Below are positions 12,084 through 23,318 of a stretch of 64,000 bases of DNA, one piece after another (position 1 is the stretch's first letter; every line of letters starts with the position of its first letter). The position numbers were made by a program, and so were the translations under genes. Under the pieces are notes generated by a model. That model saw only the letters and a program-made list of their open reading frames with translations. It had not been told where the DNA came from and searched no databases. Origin of the DNA: Trichosphaerium sp. ATCC 40318 (taxonomy: Eukaryota > Discosea > Flabellinia > Trichosidae). The stretch is taken from assembly GCA_038496445.1 (NCBI GenBank), contig JALMLS010000488.1, forward strand, positions 248,001 through 312,000, read 5' to 3'.

Positions 12084-15000
12084 TTATAGCTTTTCATCCT
12101 TCATGTGTTTTAGTTTTCCAACAATATCACTTGCAGAAGGCCTCTTTAGAGGATCCCAAGACCAACATCTAAGAAAAGAGTAAGAACGAAAATGATTAAA
12201 TCAACAATTGTTGTTTTTTTTTGCTTTTGATTTAATGTTCAACATCACACTTTCGTGCCTTCGTATAACGCGTCGTAAGTTTTGCGGGCAGTCTTCGCCA
12301 AGCTGGTTATACTTTTCTATTTTATTTTTCCACGTATACGTTGATACAGACACTAAAAAGTAATTGTTTAGTTCAGGTTTGAGGTAGTAAAATAAAAAAG
12401 GTTCATACGTTGGTCCAAGTTTCCCCAAGGTTTTTTGGATCTCCAAATTTCCCATAGTATAACACCTAAGCTCCAAACATCACATTTTTCAGTATAGCTC
12501 TTTGGTCCATCTGGATTCAAGCGCTCAGGAGCGGTCCATAAATTCCTTTAATTGAAGTTAGTTTAGCTACAACTCTAGGCTCGCTGAAACTAACCTTGGT
12601 AGAAATCCTTCGTCTTCACCTCTTACTTCCAGTGTATGTAAAGTAGGTACTCGTGTAAAATTAATACCAACATCGCTTAACTTCGCCGCATAGTCTTCTC
12701 CAACCTCTTTAAGTGTCAGAACATTTTTTCTAATCCATACAAGACATGATAAAAAACAGCAAAAAAAATCAACAATGTGTTGATGGAGTATATTGATTTG
12801 TGCTTACCAATACGTTTGGGCTTTTAACATTGCGATGGAAAATGCCATTTTGGTGTAAATATGAAAGACCTGTAGCAACTTGAAACGCTACACTATAGCC
12901 TTTTTTATCCCATTTAATAAATCCAGCGCCTATCACGTGCGTCAATAACAAAGTAAACACAAATTTATCGAACGAAAGTTTTAAGTATCGATACAAATTT
13001 TCTCGGCTTACGCTTCTTTATTAGCCAATCAAGACTACCCCATCGCATCATTTCTGTTATGACAAACCATTTAGGTCCTCTTTGAGCGTATCCCCAAACT
13101 GTCAAGATATTTGGATGACGAAGAAGTGAAAAAACAGCAACATGGAAACCAAACTTAGCAGCTATGGCCGAGTATGCTTTTGTATCATTTGCAGGTACTG
13201 TAATTTCCTTTATCGCAACTTCTAAGTCCTTCCATCTACCCATATATACTGTTGAGATATCTGTACGACCAAGTAGAATCCTAAAGTTAACGTGTGAGTG
13301 TGAGAACTTATTTTAGTTCATTTTTTTTGCATGCCTTCGTGATTTCTCTCCTTCTTTCTGTCGTTTTACAAAAGTAATATCCTTCATACTTATATTCAAT
13401 ATTTGAGATTGCGTTCTGAGTAAAACACGATCTAAAGAATCATCAGGAACAAAGACATTGCTAAAAAACGGGTTTTTTTTGTCCTTCAAACCTTCGTTTC
13501 CTCTGTCAATGGAGCGTCCTTTATCATTAGTCAGTAATATATATGTATTAGATTCAGGCTCTCCCGATCTATAAAATCTCCCAGGGTGATGCAGTAAATC
13601 AATAATCTAAGGAAAAGAAATGTTATATGAACACCATTTCTTGGTATTACTGTATCGCTTACCATTACCGATGTATCAAATGTAAGTGTATTCCATACGT
13701 AAGGTATCGTTCTAGTGTCTCCTTTTGGAAAACCCTGAAGAGAAGATCATTAGGCTTGCCAAATTAAGGAACAGAAACGTCGTACTTGGTAAAGTTTACA
13801 AGGAACGTCAGGTACAATTCTAGTAACCAAGTATTGAAATAATAAAGCTCTATGTCTGCAAAGTCCAAAGTCAAGCTCTCCAACAAAAACAGGAGCATCT
13901 CTAACATCTCTTTCTTGTAACTGAGATATATTCTGAGCACATAGCCTTTAACCCACGCAAAGAGACGTAAGCAAAAAAGATCTATTCATGAAAAAGAGGC
14001 AAAAGTTTAATCATTCTCTTCTTACCTTCCAAGCCCACTAGGGTTACCCCCAAGGCGACCAGCTACTAATTGGGCTAGTTTTCTTACTCTACGCCTACCA
14101 TTTTCTCTTTGCATTGGTCTTAACACTGTGCTTGCCAAGTTATAAAAGTCGCCCAATCTCTTGTCAATCGTTTTATCAACAATTATCGATTCTCGATCAG
14201 AAAATCCAGCGTATCTGAATCCATCTTCTATTGTATTACCTGTAACATTTGCACCTTGAACCTAAATAACAATAACATGTTATTCTTACAAACAATAAAA
14301 AAAATATGAAAATCACGTGCTGCGTTAACTGTATAATGTCGATGTTTCTGAACTGACGCATTAATTCTTCTTCTCAATGATTTAGAACCCTTTGAACTTG
14401 ATCTTCTTGTCAAACCTGCTCGTTTCATAGTACTCTGAGGAGCTAGTATAGGGTTTCAGTTACGGCTTATCTTTCTTTTAATGTTAATGTGATATACCTC
14501 GTGATCGTTTGAATTCAAGAATTGCAACATCATTCAGACTAGAACGAAATTGTGTACCTCCGAATATTACAATTTTTGAACCAATTACGCTAGCGGAGTG
14601 AAATAGTCTATGGTTTGGATATTCTCCATCAATTTTACATTTAATCCATCCTTCGCTTCCTTGTATTTCTTTTAAAATTGGTCCATTTCAAACAAAGAAA
14701 TTGATTGGTTTTCTGCACGTACCAGCTTGAAAAAGATAAACATCGTTAAAAACCAAGTCAGTCGTTCCGCCACCAAAGGCTATGAGTACTTCATCGTCTA
14801 CTGATGATACTGTAATTCCATATCTATTATTATGCGGATAATTTAGCACGTGTTTTTTCTACAATGAGGGGATAATGCTATGTACCTTGGTTCTAGTTCA
14901 TTTGGGATAAGTTGTATTTTATCCAAGTTAAAGTCTTCGCTTGCTTCAATATCAAAAGGAGCACAATAATCTACAAAAGCATCCATTCCTGCTGCTGTAC

Positions 15001-15933
15001 TATATTGCCAAAATGATACCAGATGACGCTTGAAAAATAAAGCAGAATTATAGCATACTTGCTTCGGTACGTTCAAATCTTTGACCTCCTGCCAAAGCCA
15101 TTTTTTTCCTTTTTTTTGTATCCAAATTAGAAAGAAATTACTTTTTCTAGTTTATATGTTACCTCGTTTTGTGAGCATCCACACGTCTTGATATCTCTTT
15201 TTATCGCCTCTACCACCAACAGTAATGATAGAGTTTTGAAGGGAAATACAACCACATAGCTTACGTGGAGCAGGGGAGTTCTTGACTTGAATTTTTGTAG
15301 CTGTTTTCTTACCTGTTTACAAAAAATGGAATTAGTCTTTAGGGATTTTTCTCTTATAACCTCACCAATGTCAAGCTTCCAAACATCATCGAAGTATCCT
15401 TCGCTATTAAAGCCACCATAAATAAATACACTTCCTTCTAAAAGAGCAGCAGAATGATATGCACGACTCTCGGGCATTTTATTGCTGAAGTTTGCCTTTG
15501 TCCATCTTTTAGCTCTAATATCGAGAATGTACGCGTCGTTGAAATAGCGCTTCAATTTTTCATCCGATTGATTGAGGAAGTACCCTTCACCACCTATATA
15601 AACACCTTTAATACCATGTGACAAATTACAAGGTATCACGTGCGCAAAACTGCTAAAAAAAAAGGCGAAAAACAAAAGTAATTAAAAAAAAACCTACTCG
15701 CGACAATACGCGCCACGTACCAAATATAAAGATGCGATGATCATCAAGAACTGTAGCAGAGTGACCTTGTCTTTCTAGCGGTGGTTTACCGGTTAAACTT
15801 ATTGGACTCCATTGAGGGTACCCAGCAGAAGTTCTAATGGAGAATGAATCGATTTTATATTTCTTTTGTTATTGGCGTACTCTTGAAGCGGTTGCTTTAC
15901 TTTGCGCTTATCGCTAATAATTTGGGCGGCCAT
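12084..15933 (-). CDS. Kelch-repeat protein with C-terminal TKL-type kinase domain, possibly catalytically dead
   Basis: This is a multi-exon minus-strand gene. I place the start at the ATG of 15933 (MAAQIISDKRKVK); exon 1 is 15933-15881 and exon 2 begins at 15833 in matching phase. The N-terminal half has kelch repeats (GHSATVLDDHRIFIFGGEG; AYHSAALLEGSVFIYGG). The C-terminal half (about 13278 down to 12084) is a tyrosine-kinase-like domain: the glycine loop reads LLGRTDISTVY and lacks later glycines, VAIK keeps the Lys, the catalytic loop reads HRNVKSPN instead of HRD, the DFG position is SDVG, and WTAPE, DVWSLG and a terminal WDPLKRPS are intact. A central 13400-13620 segment is unassigned. 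Kelch-kinase fusions are known in protists. Loss of the HRD Asp suggests a pseudokinase. Confidence 0.78.
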
Positions 15934-16358
15934 CAAGGCGATTTCATTTATTTACAGCTATTGTACGATAATACAGCAGGCAATGAGATACGAAAAGTCG
16001 AACAATTTCAAAAAAAACTTTTTTAGGTAGCAACAAATGACGTTATAAATCACGTGGCTTCGACGGAGCCTTGCGAACCGATAACTTTGTGCTTTGTTCA
16101 CATCAAAAATTTACTGATCGTTCGTAGAAGCGCCTCAGTCGGATTGAAAGAGCACAGGAAGGGTTTAGGTAGCTTACTAAAAACAATAACGCGATCGATC
16201 GCCATCATTAATCAAGAAAGCAGTCATTGCTTGTTGAATTATTTTTTCAATACATTATATTATTACGACATCTACTTCCTTTCTTTTTCGTCGTATCCAC
16301 ATTTCCTAAATCTCAAATGTTGGCCAGAAGTTTATTATTATTAATGCCATTTTTCAAC
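15934..16358. other. Intergenic or possible 3' exon of the downstream minus-strand gene
   Basis: The preceding gene on the minus strand stops at a TGGTAAGT that could equally be a splice donor. An acceptor near 16308 would then add about ten residues ending ERK and a stop. Apart from this and one CACGTG (about 16050) nothing is supported. Confidence 0.3.
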
Positions 16359-17944
16359 TTACCAGTCAAAAGCAAAATCATGATGCTTATTATGCCATTT
16401 AACTCGCCATGCGCATAGAGAAATATCAGAGTATTCTTTAGTTGGTGTAATTTGATTAACAGTATCTTCAAACTCTTTAATAAATTCTGCTTTAAACGCA
16501 TACTTCTTGGTGAGCATTGCATACCTTGTAGACAAAATAAATGAGCTTACTACGAAAAAAAGAAAAGACGAAAGAAATGAGAAAAAGACAACGTACTTTA
16601 TTGCTCCCCAAAAAAATGGTATTCTAGGGATTCTGTAGATGTCCAGGTTCTTTCTATTTAGTGTATCCCATATCAGAGATGGAGGAAAGTCTTTAAGAGG
16701 GTCTACGATATCAGCTATATTATTTAAATTGGTCGCACTTGTTGTGTGATTAAGGAGTCCAAAAACGATATCTTTTTTGATTTTCAAAGCTACTTCTTTT
16801 CTTTCCTCACATATCTCTAATAGACACCTCAAGTGATTAAATATTCTTAGATTCTTTGCAATAACACAACCGATTGGAGTGTAATTTGGTGTTGGATCTG
16901 CTTGATCAGCAAGTTCAAGAAGTTCAGAGCACGTCATTTGAGTCCAAAAAGGTGACATCACTTCAGCTCCAGATAGAGAAATAATATCAATTACATTGCC
17001 TTGCCTTGGTGCCATGTACTTTCTTAAGTACTCTTTTGCTACTTCGAAAGCAGATAAAGGGTTTATATCAGCTAGTTTTTGAAATTCCTCTTCGTCTAAT
17101 CTAAATGTCCAAGGTTTTATTTTACGAAACTTATGACCTTCAGACTTTCTCTGTATTTCACCTGACACAATAATAATACCATTTGATGATACAATAGCCC
17201 TTTTTCTACTATTTGAACATAGTCTTCTTGAGATACGTCCAAAATAATCTGCGAAAAAAAAGGTAAACGTCAAAAATAGATAGAACAAAAAGAAAACACG
17301 TGATTTTTTGAAAATACTGGGTTGTCACAGACGATTGTTTCAATGTTGTGCCTTATGGCGTAACCATTTATTGGAGTGGCGAGAGATTTGCTCGGTAACT
17401 TTACACCGCTTATGATCACGTGGTTTTCAAAATGAAAATTGAAAAAAAAAACACTTACTGCCATTGTACGCATGACCTATCGCTGTAGATTCGAAAGGTA
17501 AATCGAAACCATGCTTTAGAACCAAAGGATCAACACAAGAAGGTTTTTCTAGTTGCAGTATTCGGACAGCCTTTGAAATCAAGCTAGCATCCATATCTAA
17601 GTAATCACAACATTGAATCACTTCTTTCAGCTACAATCTACGTCAGTACTTTACAGTTCACTATAAATACGATTACAACTCACTATTCCGATGTACTGTT
17701 GTCTTTCATGGGTACGTGAGATACTACAGAACGCGTCATAGATGTCTCCAACGTCTAGCTTGTAATTTTGAAGTAACCAAGCAAAACCATCCACAAAAGG
17801 CTTTAAAACAATCAAAAACTCGTCTTTTGTATTGTTATCCTCGATTTGAGTAAGTTGGGCGGTTAAAACTGTACTAAGAGCCACAAAATCCTTTGGAACT
17901 TCAAAAATAGTTGTATCCGTTCTTCCAACACGTGCTTGCAACAT
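16359..17944 (-). CDS. Unrecognised multi-exon protein, N-terminus weakly SKP1/BTB-like
   Basis: The first ATG is at 17944 (MLQARVGRTDTTIFEVPKDF). Exons continue through LKEVIQCCDYLDMDASL, GHAGVKLPSKSLATPINGY and NPDYFGRISRRLCSN to a long exon ending HHDFAFDW at 16359. The donor at 17478 area (GTACAATGG) and the acceptor before CGGTGTAAAG were chosen because they alone keep the frame. The opening beta strand, helix and the later KEVIQCCDYLD segment faintly recall the SKP1/BTB fold. The rest is helical with no motif I know. An alternative C-terminus is possible (see the neighbouring intergenic entry). One CACGTG lies in each of two introns. Function unknown. Confidence 0.6.
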
Positions 17945-18165
17945 TTTTAAAATCAAAAAACGAAGTTTGAAATAAGTTGTGATCTACCGGCGTCTTAAGC
18001 TATGGTAATGATACTGGTATGTTTTTTAACCACATGGGATAATGGACAATACCGATAAAAATAAAAATAGTCACGTGATGTGTAAGACAAAGTCCATGAA
18101 ACGCTAGCTATATATTTCGTTTTTTTTTAATCTACACTTGTTCTACATACGTTGTTCTTTCTTTG

Positions 18166-19605
18166 CTAGTGCATGTCTATCTTGAACAATGTTTTTCTTT
18201 TGTTTTCTCCAATATATAGCACACCTCCATGGAAGTGCATACCGCATATTGCCTTGAGTACTGGATCGGTTTTAATCTCTACAACTTCGGGTACATTATG
18301 TGTAAGATAAATCTTTGACAGTCCACGTCCTGCTCCTCCAACATATAGGTCTCCTTTTGAATCAAACGCAATACCATAACAATCGTGATGATGGCGATGG
18401 ATTGTTGTTACTTTTCCTTTTGATATAAGACGAACATCTCTGTAATTACTGATAACGCATAAATCATTATTATGTGGATGTACAACAATACGCCATGGAT
18501 ATCTCCATCTTCCGAGAAACAATATATTAGTATACAAACGGGCTACCGTACTTACTTTGCTTGTTCTACCGGGCCATCCAATGTACCTCGCACTGAACAG
18601 GAACCTGATATTGTCTCTACAATACCAGAAGATGTAATGAGTTTTCGTATACAATGATTATCTTGGTCACAGAACAGAATGTTTTTATCATGATCAAGTG
18701 TAAGTCCACTTGGCCAACTAAACAGAGGCTTGTCGCCATCTTTATAACCTTGTCTTAGTTCAGAACCTGCCACAGTTCTTATAAACGAATGAGTTCATAA
18801 AACGACTAACAAATTCTTCAAGAAATGGCGTACCTTACAGTTCTATCCTCAATGTTAAAAGAACGAATAATGTGATTGCTCTTGTCTGTAAAGTACGCTA
18901 TATTACCGGCAAGTGCGATGCCTGTTGGGCACCACATACCTACGATAACTGGTGGCCAAACTTCCAAATAACGGTTTGACATACCTGTATCCTCTGCTCG
19001 TCCCTCAAGAGGCTTTCCCTTCGTATTTATTAAATGAGTCACCTTGTTGTCATCCTTGACATTACACACAGATAACTTATTGGCATTGTGATCAACTAAG
19101 AACACCTAACTTACATCTTTAACAAAAAAAACGAACCGAAACATTGAAATTCGTAGTCACGTGCCTCCCCACTATTGGTAGCTACTATCCCCGTTATTCT
19201 ATCAAATTCCTTTGCTTCAGGCAGTATACTAATAGCATTGTACACTGTTATATGATCCTACGAGTTAATAAAGTTAACGAACCGACGTTTTAAACACGTG
19301 TTTTTTAAAATATGTACCTTCACCATTGTAAGGCTTCCTAACGTTCGTGAAAGATATCTAGATACAGTGCGCAAGCATAGTATGGACGAAAGCGGTATTG
19401 ATTCTGAAATGACATGTACGAGTTCTGGTGGCAAATTACATAACGTTAAATGCTCTGTCAGGCATGAAAGTAAGTATTTACAGGTGCAGCGCATTGTTAA
19501 AACATCTTTCTTCGAGGTTGTGGTAGATATCATATAAACGATATCCTGGGGAAGTGTGCATAGTAAATTAATTCGTAACTTTGGTAAAGTTATTGGTGCT
19601 AACAT
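18166..19605 (-). CDS. F-box plus NHL-repeat beta-propeller protein
   Basis: ATG at 19605. Two F-box-like helices occur in tandem (LPQDIVYMISTTTSKKDVL; LPPELVHVISESIPLSSIL). NHL-type strands follow: FLVDHNANKLSV, CPTGIALAGNIAYFTDKSNH, WPSGLTLDHDKNILFCDQDN, CYGIAFDSKGDLYVGGAG and GMHFHGGVLYIGENKRKT. Each has the NHL pattern of a small hydrophobic strand followed by D-x-x-N. Intron 19164-19106 is GC-AG: reading through it meets a stop, while splicing joins GAG to GTGTTC in frame. F-box proteins recruit substrates to SCF ubiquitin ligases, and an NHL propeller would be the binding module; both roles are inferred from the families. Five to six blades' worth of sequence is visible. Confidence 0.75.
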
Positions 19606-20354
19606 CTTAAAAACAAGTTGTACTAATTGAAAGCGAGAAAACTCAAAAAATTCAAAGTTTCTTTCACATCATTGTGACCTAAACCAACGGGCTCAAGCGA
19701 ACTCACCTCATACATAGAAATATGCCAATACCTTGAGATTGACTCTAAAATCGTTTGGACTAAAACTGGTCATACCAATCAGAAGCCAGAAATATCAATC
19801 GGCGCTATCATAAAGATGGTACTTTGTAAAATCCGAAAAAAAAGAGAAAATGATGTACACTGATTATTAGACTCAACCTTTCTCGCAGCAATGTTTGCCG
19901 TTTTGTTTAAGTTTCACTTGGCACCAATCAAGTACGGGAACTGATGTAATTGTGTTTTGATTGAATTTGGCTGGAGGATATGTTAATTATATACAACCAG
20001 GAAAAACAGTCTTACTTGGGGAGTATGGTAAATAATATACAATACATAAGGGCAGAGCAAAGAGAAAATAGATATCTCAGGACTGAGGTATCGGACACTC
20101 TAAAAAACCCGAAAAGTATGACAAAAATAAAGTGTTCTTCTGAAGTTTTGTTGTTGGTACAATCCAAGAGGATAAGATAGTAAACCAAAAGCGAAGGCTT
20201 GTTTACGCGTAAGGAACTATCAAGTGAGGATAAATTTTGTCGACAGTTTATTACAAGGCAATAAATAGCGTTGGACAAAAAACTCCACACATTTTTGTTT
20301 GCTAAAGGGTTGGTTTGTAGTGCTAGTAATGACGTTTAAATTTATTCTCAGCCT
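19606..20354. other. Intergenic DNA without supported features
   Basis: Short open frames occur on both strands here but none has splice-linked partners or a recognisable sequence. I see nothing further in it. Confidence 0.4.
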
Positions 20355-20756
20355 CTACTTCTCCAATTTCAACCGTTTTACTTCCTTTCTCAACGCCTCG
20401 CACTCGTCTTCTAGGTCTTCAATATGGTTTGCACACTCTAGGCAACATTGGTGAGTAATTGTTTTCATGCTAATAGTCTACCTTCTAAAGTATGTCCTAT
20501 TTTTTGCTTGCGACTCTTGGTCCATCCTGGACCTCTGGTATCACCAGTGTGATATTTCATTCCTTGTACCATTGCTTGGGTCTCTTTGACCATTTTTTTC
20601 TTCTCAGCGCTTCCGGGAGTGCGTGGGATTGGCTTTGTAGCTTTTTTGGGTGTTTGATAATCTCCCGCCTACAAAGAAACATGAGTGGCGTAAGCATTGG
20701 TAGCGTAAGCCAAAAACCATTCGCACGTTCGAAGCGTTCTTGTTAGGTTCAGCCAT
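20355..20756 (-). CDS. Small 99-aa coiled-coil protein in three short exons
   Basis: Exons are 20756-20727, 20668-20482 and 20437-20355; the introns are 58 and 44 nt, with donors GTGCGA and GTAGAC. Joined, they give exactly 300 nt: MAEPNKNASN, then AGDYQTPKKATKPIPRTPGS with a basic middle (KKKMVKETQ, GWTKSRKQK), then a heptad-like C-terminus (CANHIEDLEDECEAL, RKEVKRLKLEK). No single frame is long enough to stand out, so the case rests on phase agreement at both junctions and on the clean stop. The charged, proline-rich N-terminus and short coiled coil suggest a small nuclear or scaffold protein; I cannot name it. Confidence 0.65.
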
Positions 20757-22076
20757 GCGAGGTTGAGGCAGAGACTAACTCGAAAATTTGGGTTGGCTTT
20801 TCCACTCAACTCTCGCAGGTTGTGATTTAGTGCACATAGTAGACCAACTTTTTCGTAGTCACTAAGTCGCCAAAAACAACTTTTATGTGCCCTCTTTCAT
20901 ATGAGCATGTTTTTTGGCGCATATCACGTGATTTATGTTTGATACAACAACATAATTGTCAGAATAACTTTAATTTTTGTTTTAAAGTACATGTAAGCCG
21001 TCTGTGTTAATAAGTTTGGTGTTACTGATTTGAATGGTTATGTAAGAACCTATTCAAAATCGCATCATCTAATACTTCATGCTTGTCCCTTACAGTGAAG
21101 ATGAGTGTAACCATACAATGTATTTTACTTTGAGAAATGTTCGTTCATGGGAAGGACCGAGAATGGACTCACCTTAGCTCTATGGGCGATTTCCGTCTTT
21201 AAACTCATATAAATCGCTTATCCAGTGTAAAAACGCCCTGATGCCGCATCCTGAGATTACTTGAGTAAAGTCAACTTTTTTCACTTAATCGTGGTGTAGC
21301 ACTTTTTAGGCACTCATCGACACAATCCAGCTAGGTGTAGAAAAAACTACAAAAATATTTTGATTCTTTAACACTGCTGAACCCGAACAGCATAAGGAGC
21401 TCTACGTTGGGTTTTTATTGTGACAATCTAGGTTTCGCTTTCAATGTTACATGTGGTGAATAAAAAAACACTTTGGGCATGTGAAAACCAGTAATGCTGG
21501 TACGTATTTATTAATTTTAAAACAGTCCCAGTGCACGTAACTAAAGGATTCATTACACAATGTCTGGTTGCTAGCGATAATAACAGCTACTCATAAATTT
21601 GTTAACAACATTACAAACCTCTTGAGGAGCTATGCTTCAATGAGTGAAGTGATTCACTTCAGACATGAACTTTGTATCGAACAAAAGCGTGCCACAAAAC
21701 GGTACTCGCATGGTAGAACCAGGATAAACCAAAGCATAGTGAATAAGCATATTTGTAAGTTGGTATGGTAACAGCAATCTTCTGGGTGTTAGAAGTGAGT
21801 ACCTAGATGTCGACAAACATAATCCTAATTTTTAGTTCGTCATTACTCATAACCTACACCTTTTTCACCCCTCATAGTTGGGTGATGGGTTCCAGTAGGT
21901 AACTAAAACGTTTTAATGTTAGCCATGAACTACACTCTCACAGTGATGAACAAAACCGAGCTCAAAAAATGGATTATTGTTAATCTTTTTTATTGATAAA
22001 CCAGGTTAATTACAACTTTGAAGTCAAACCCAAATATTGTATTTGCCTTTCTCTGTATGGGAGCTATCTATCTATA
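20757..22076. other. Long intergenic region, 1.3 kb
   Basis: No conserved frame, tRNA or inverted repeat is evident. A plus-strand frame at 21568-21771 lacks an ATG and any homology I recognise. Two CACGTG sites flank the region (20927 and 22557). Confidence 0.4.
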
Positions 22077-23286
22077 TCAAAAACCTGATATTGTAATATT
22101 TTCAAAAGCTCCATTGGAGTAGCTTCCGTAAGCATAGAATAAATTACAATATTTTGAAACATAGAAGTGCTGGTTCTTTTAAAAAAGTGTTAGTAGAAAT
22201 GGTTTGTGGTTATTGTGTAGCTACCTGCCATACTATCTTATCTTTAAGGGTCAATTTTGCTTGTTGATCATTAGGGTAGGAAACTAAACAAACCTGTAAG
22301 TTGTAGTGAACTAAAGCAAAAAAAAACGTGCATTGGCTTTTTTTCCAGTCGGTTTCACCTTTGTAAGCTTCTGGACCATACGCAGTACTTTGCCCTTGCT
22401 TTCAAATATATTAGAAGTACACATAAAACATAGTTCTTTGTGTTGAGCTTACGTATGTTATAGTAAATGTCACTGGCGGTGAATTAGTGATAAGATTAAA
22501 AAACCTATTATTGTAGTCCTTGGAATACTAATTAGAATCATTCTCAAGTACTATCACGTGACGTACACAGTCCCAGAAAAAGACAGACTTATGGACGTTT
22601 GTAATAAACTCGATATCTGAACTGCTTCCTACTAACCCAAAGTCTGTCTGCGTTAAATTTGCAAGAGGCTTCCTAATGGTACGTTCAACAAAAGCTTCAA
22701 AATAGCTAAAGTGTACTTCACTGATGCCTAAAAAAAATAAAACAAGTAAGCACGTGCTCGGAAAATCAGGTCTAGGTACACCGTACCAGTTCTTTCCCCG
22801 TTATCGAATCTCTCATGGAAATATCAACTGGTTTTTCGTTACAACCTATATCGTAGTATCTACCATCATATGCGTTTGCTTTACCGTACGCCAAGTTAGA
22901 AAAAATCTAACAGCTACCATAAGAAAAATTTTCATTACATTTATTCCACTACCTTTTCATTCGCGATGTAGATGTCTACTGAGCTTCCAGGTACTAAGTT
23001 CACGAAAACCGCACCGTTATAACACTTGGCGCGCGAGAATATTACCATTGAGGCCAAGAACACGAACAATACCTTTGTGTTTATCATGTTTAACATGGGT
23101 GGTTACAATGTCTGTGGTTAAGTCAAAGGAACTGGAATCCGGATTAAAGATATTTGCAGAGTTCCCATTATGTTCTCAGTTGTCAAGGTTGTGGCGTGCT
23201 GTAGGAAAAGAAGACGCACGTGTTACCTCTTATTGTTGGCAAGTGCTGCAGATAATTGGGAAAGTATTTGAAGACTTGTTCTAAAT
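22077..23286 (-). CDS. Unrecognised multi-exon gene, possibly the 3' part of the beta-propeller gene upstream
   Basis: Phase-compatible minus-strand exons run from about 23286 to a TGA at 22077. Readable stretches are VTTHVKHDKHKGIVRVLGLN, NEKPVDISMRDSITGKELVR, a long exon with SEVHFSYFEAFVERTIRK and FLTNVHKSVFFWDC-like sequence, YSKDYNNRFFNLITNSPPV, GQSTAYGPEAYK, VHYNLQVCLVSYPNDQQAKL and NQHFYVSKYCNLFYAYGS. Introns are 46-60 nt, several with GTACGT or GTACGG donors. The 5' end is unresolved: a GTAAAA donor at the very end of the beta-propeller frame (about 23322) could splice into this exon chain, making one gene of 22077-25829. The region near 23200 has two competing frames. No known domain is recognised. 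Confidence 0.5.
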
Positions 23287-23318
23287 CTTAATGCTACAAG
23301 TTTTTATTTTACTCTATT

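Noticed and set aside
15844-16418. Plus-strand frames upstream of the kelch-kinase
   Set aside because: No splice partners or recognisable sequence, and they overlap the 5' exon of the kelch-kinase gene.
23160-23230. In-frame TGA suggesting codon reassignment or selenocysteine
   Set aside because: A 52-nt intron removes it, and TGA is used as the normal stop in DNA2, GST, H2B and others.
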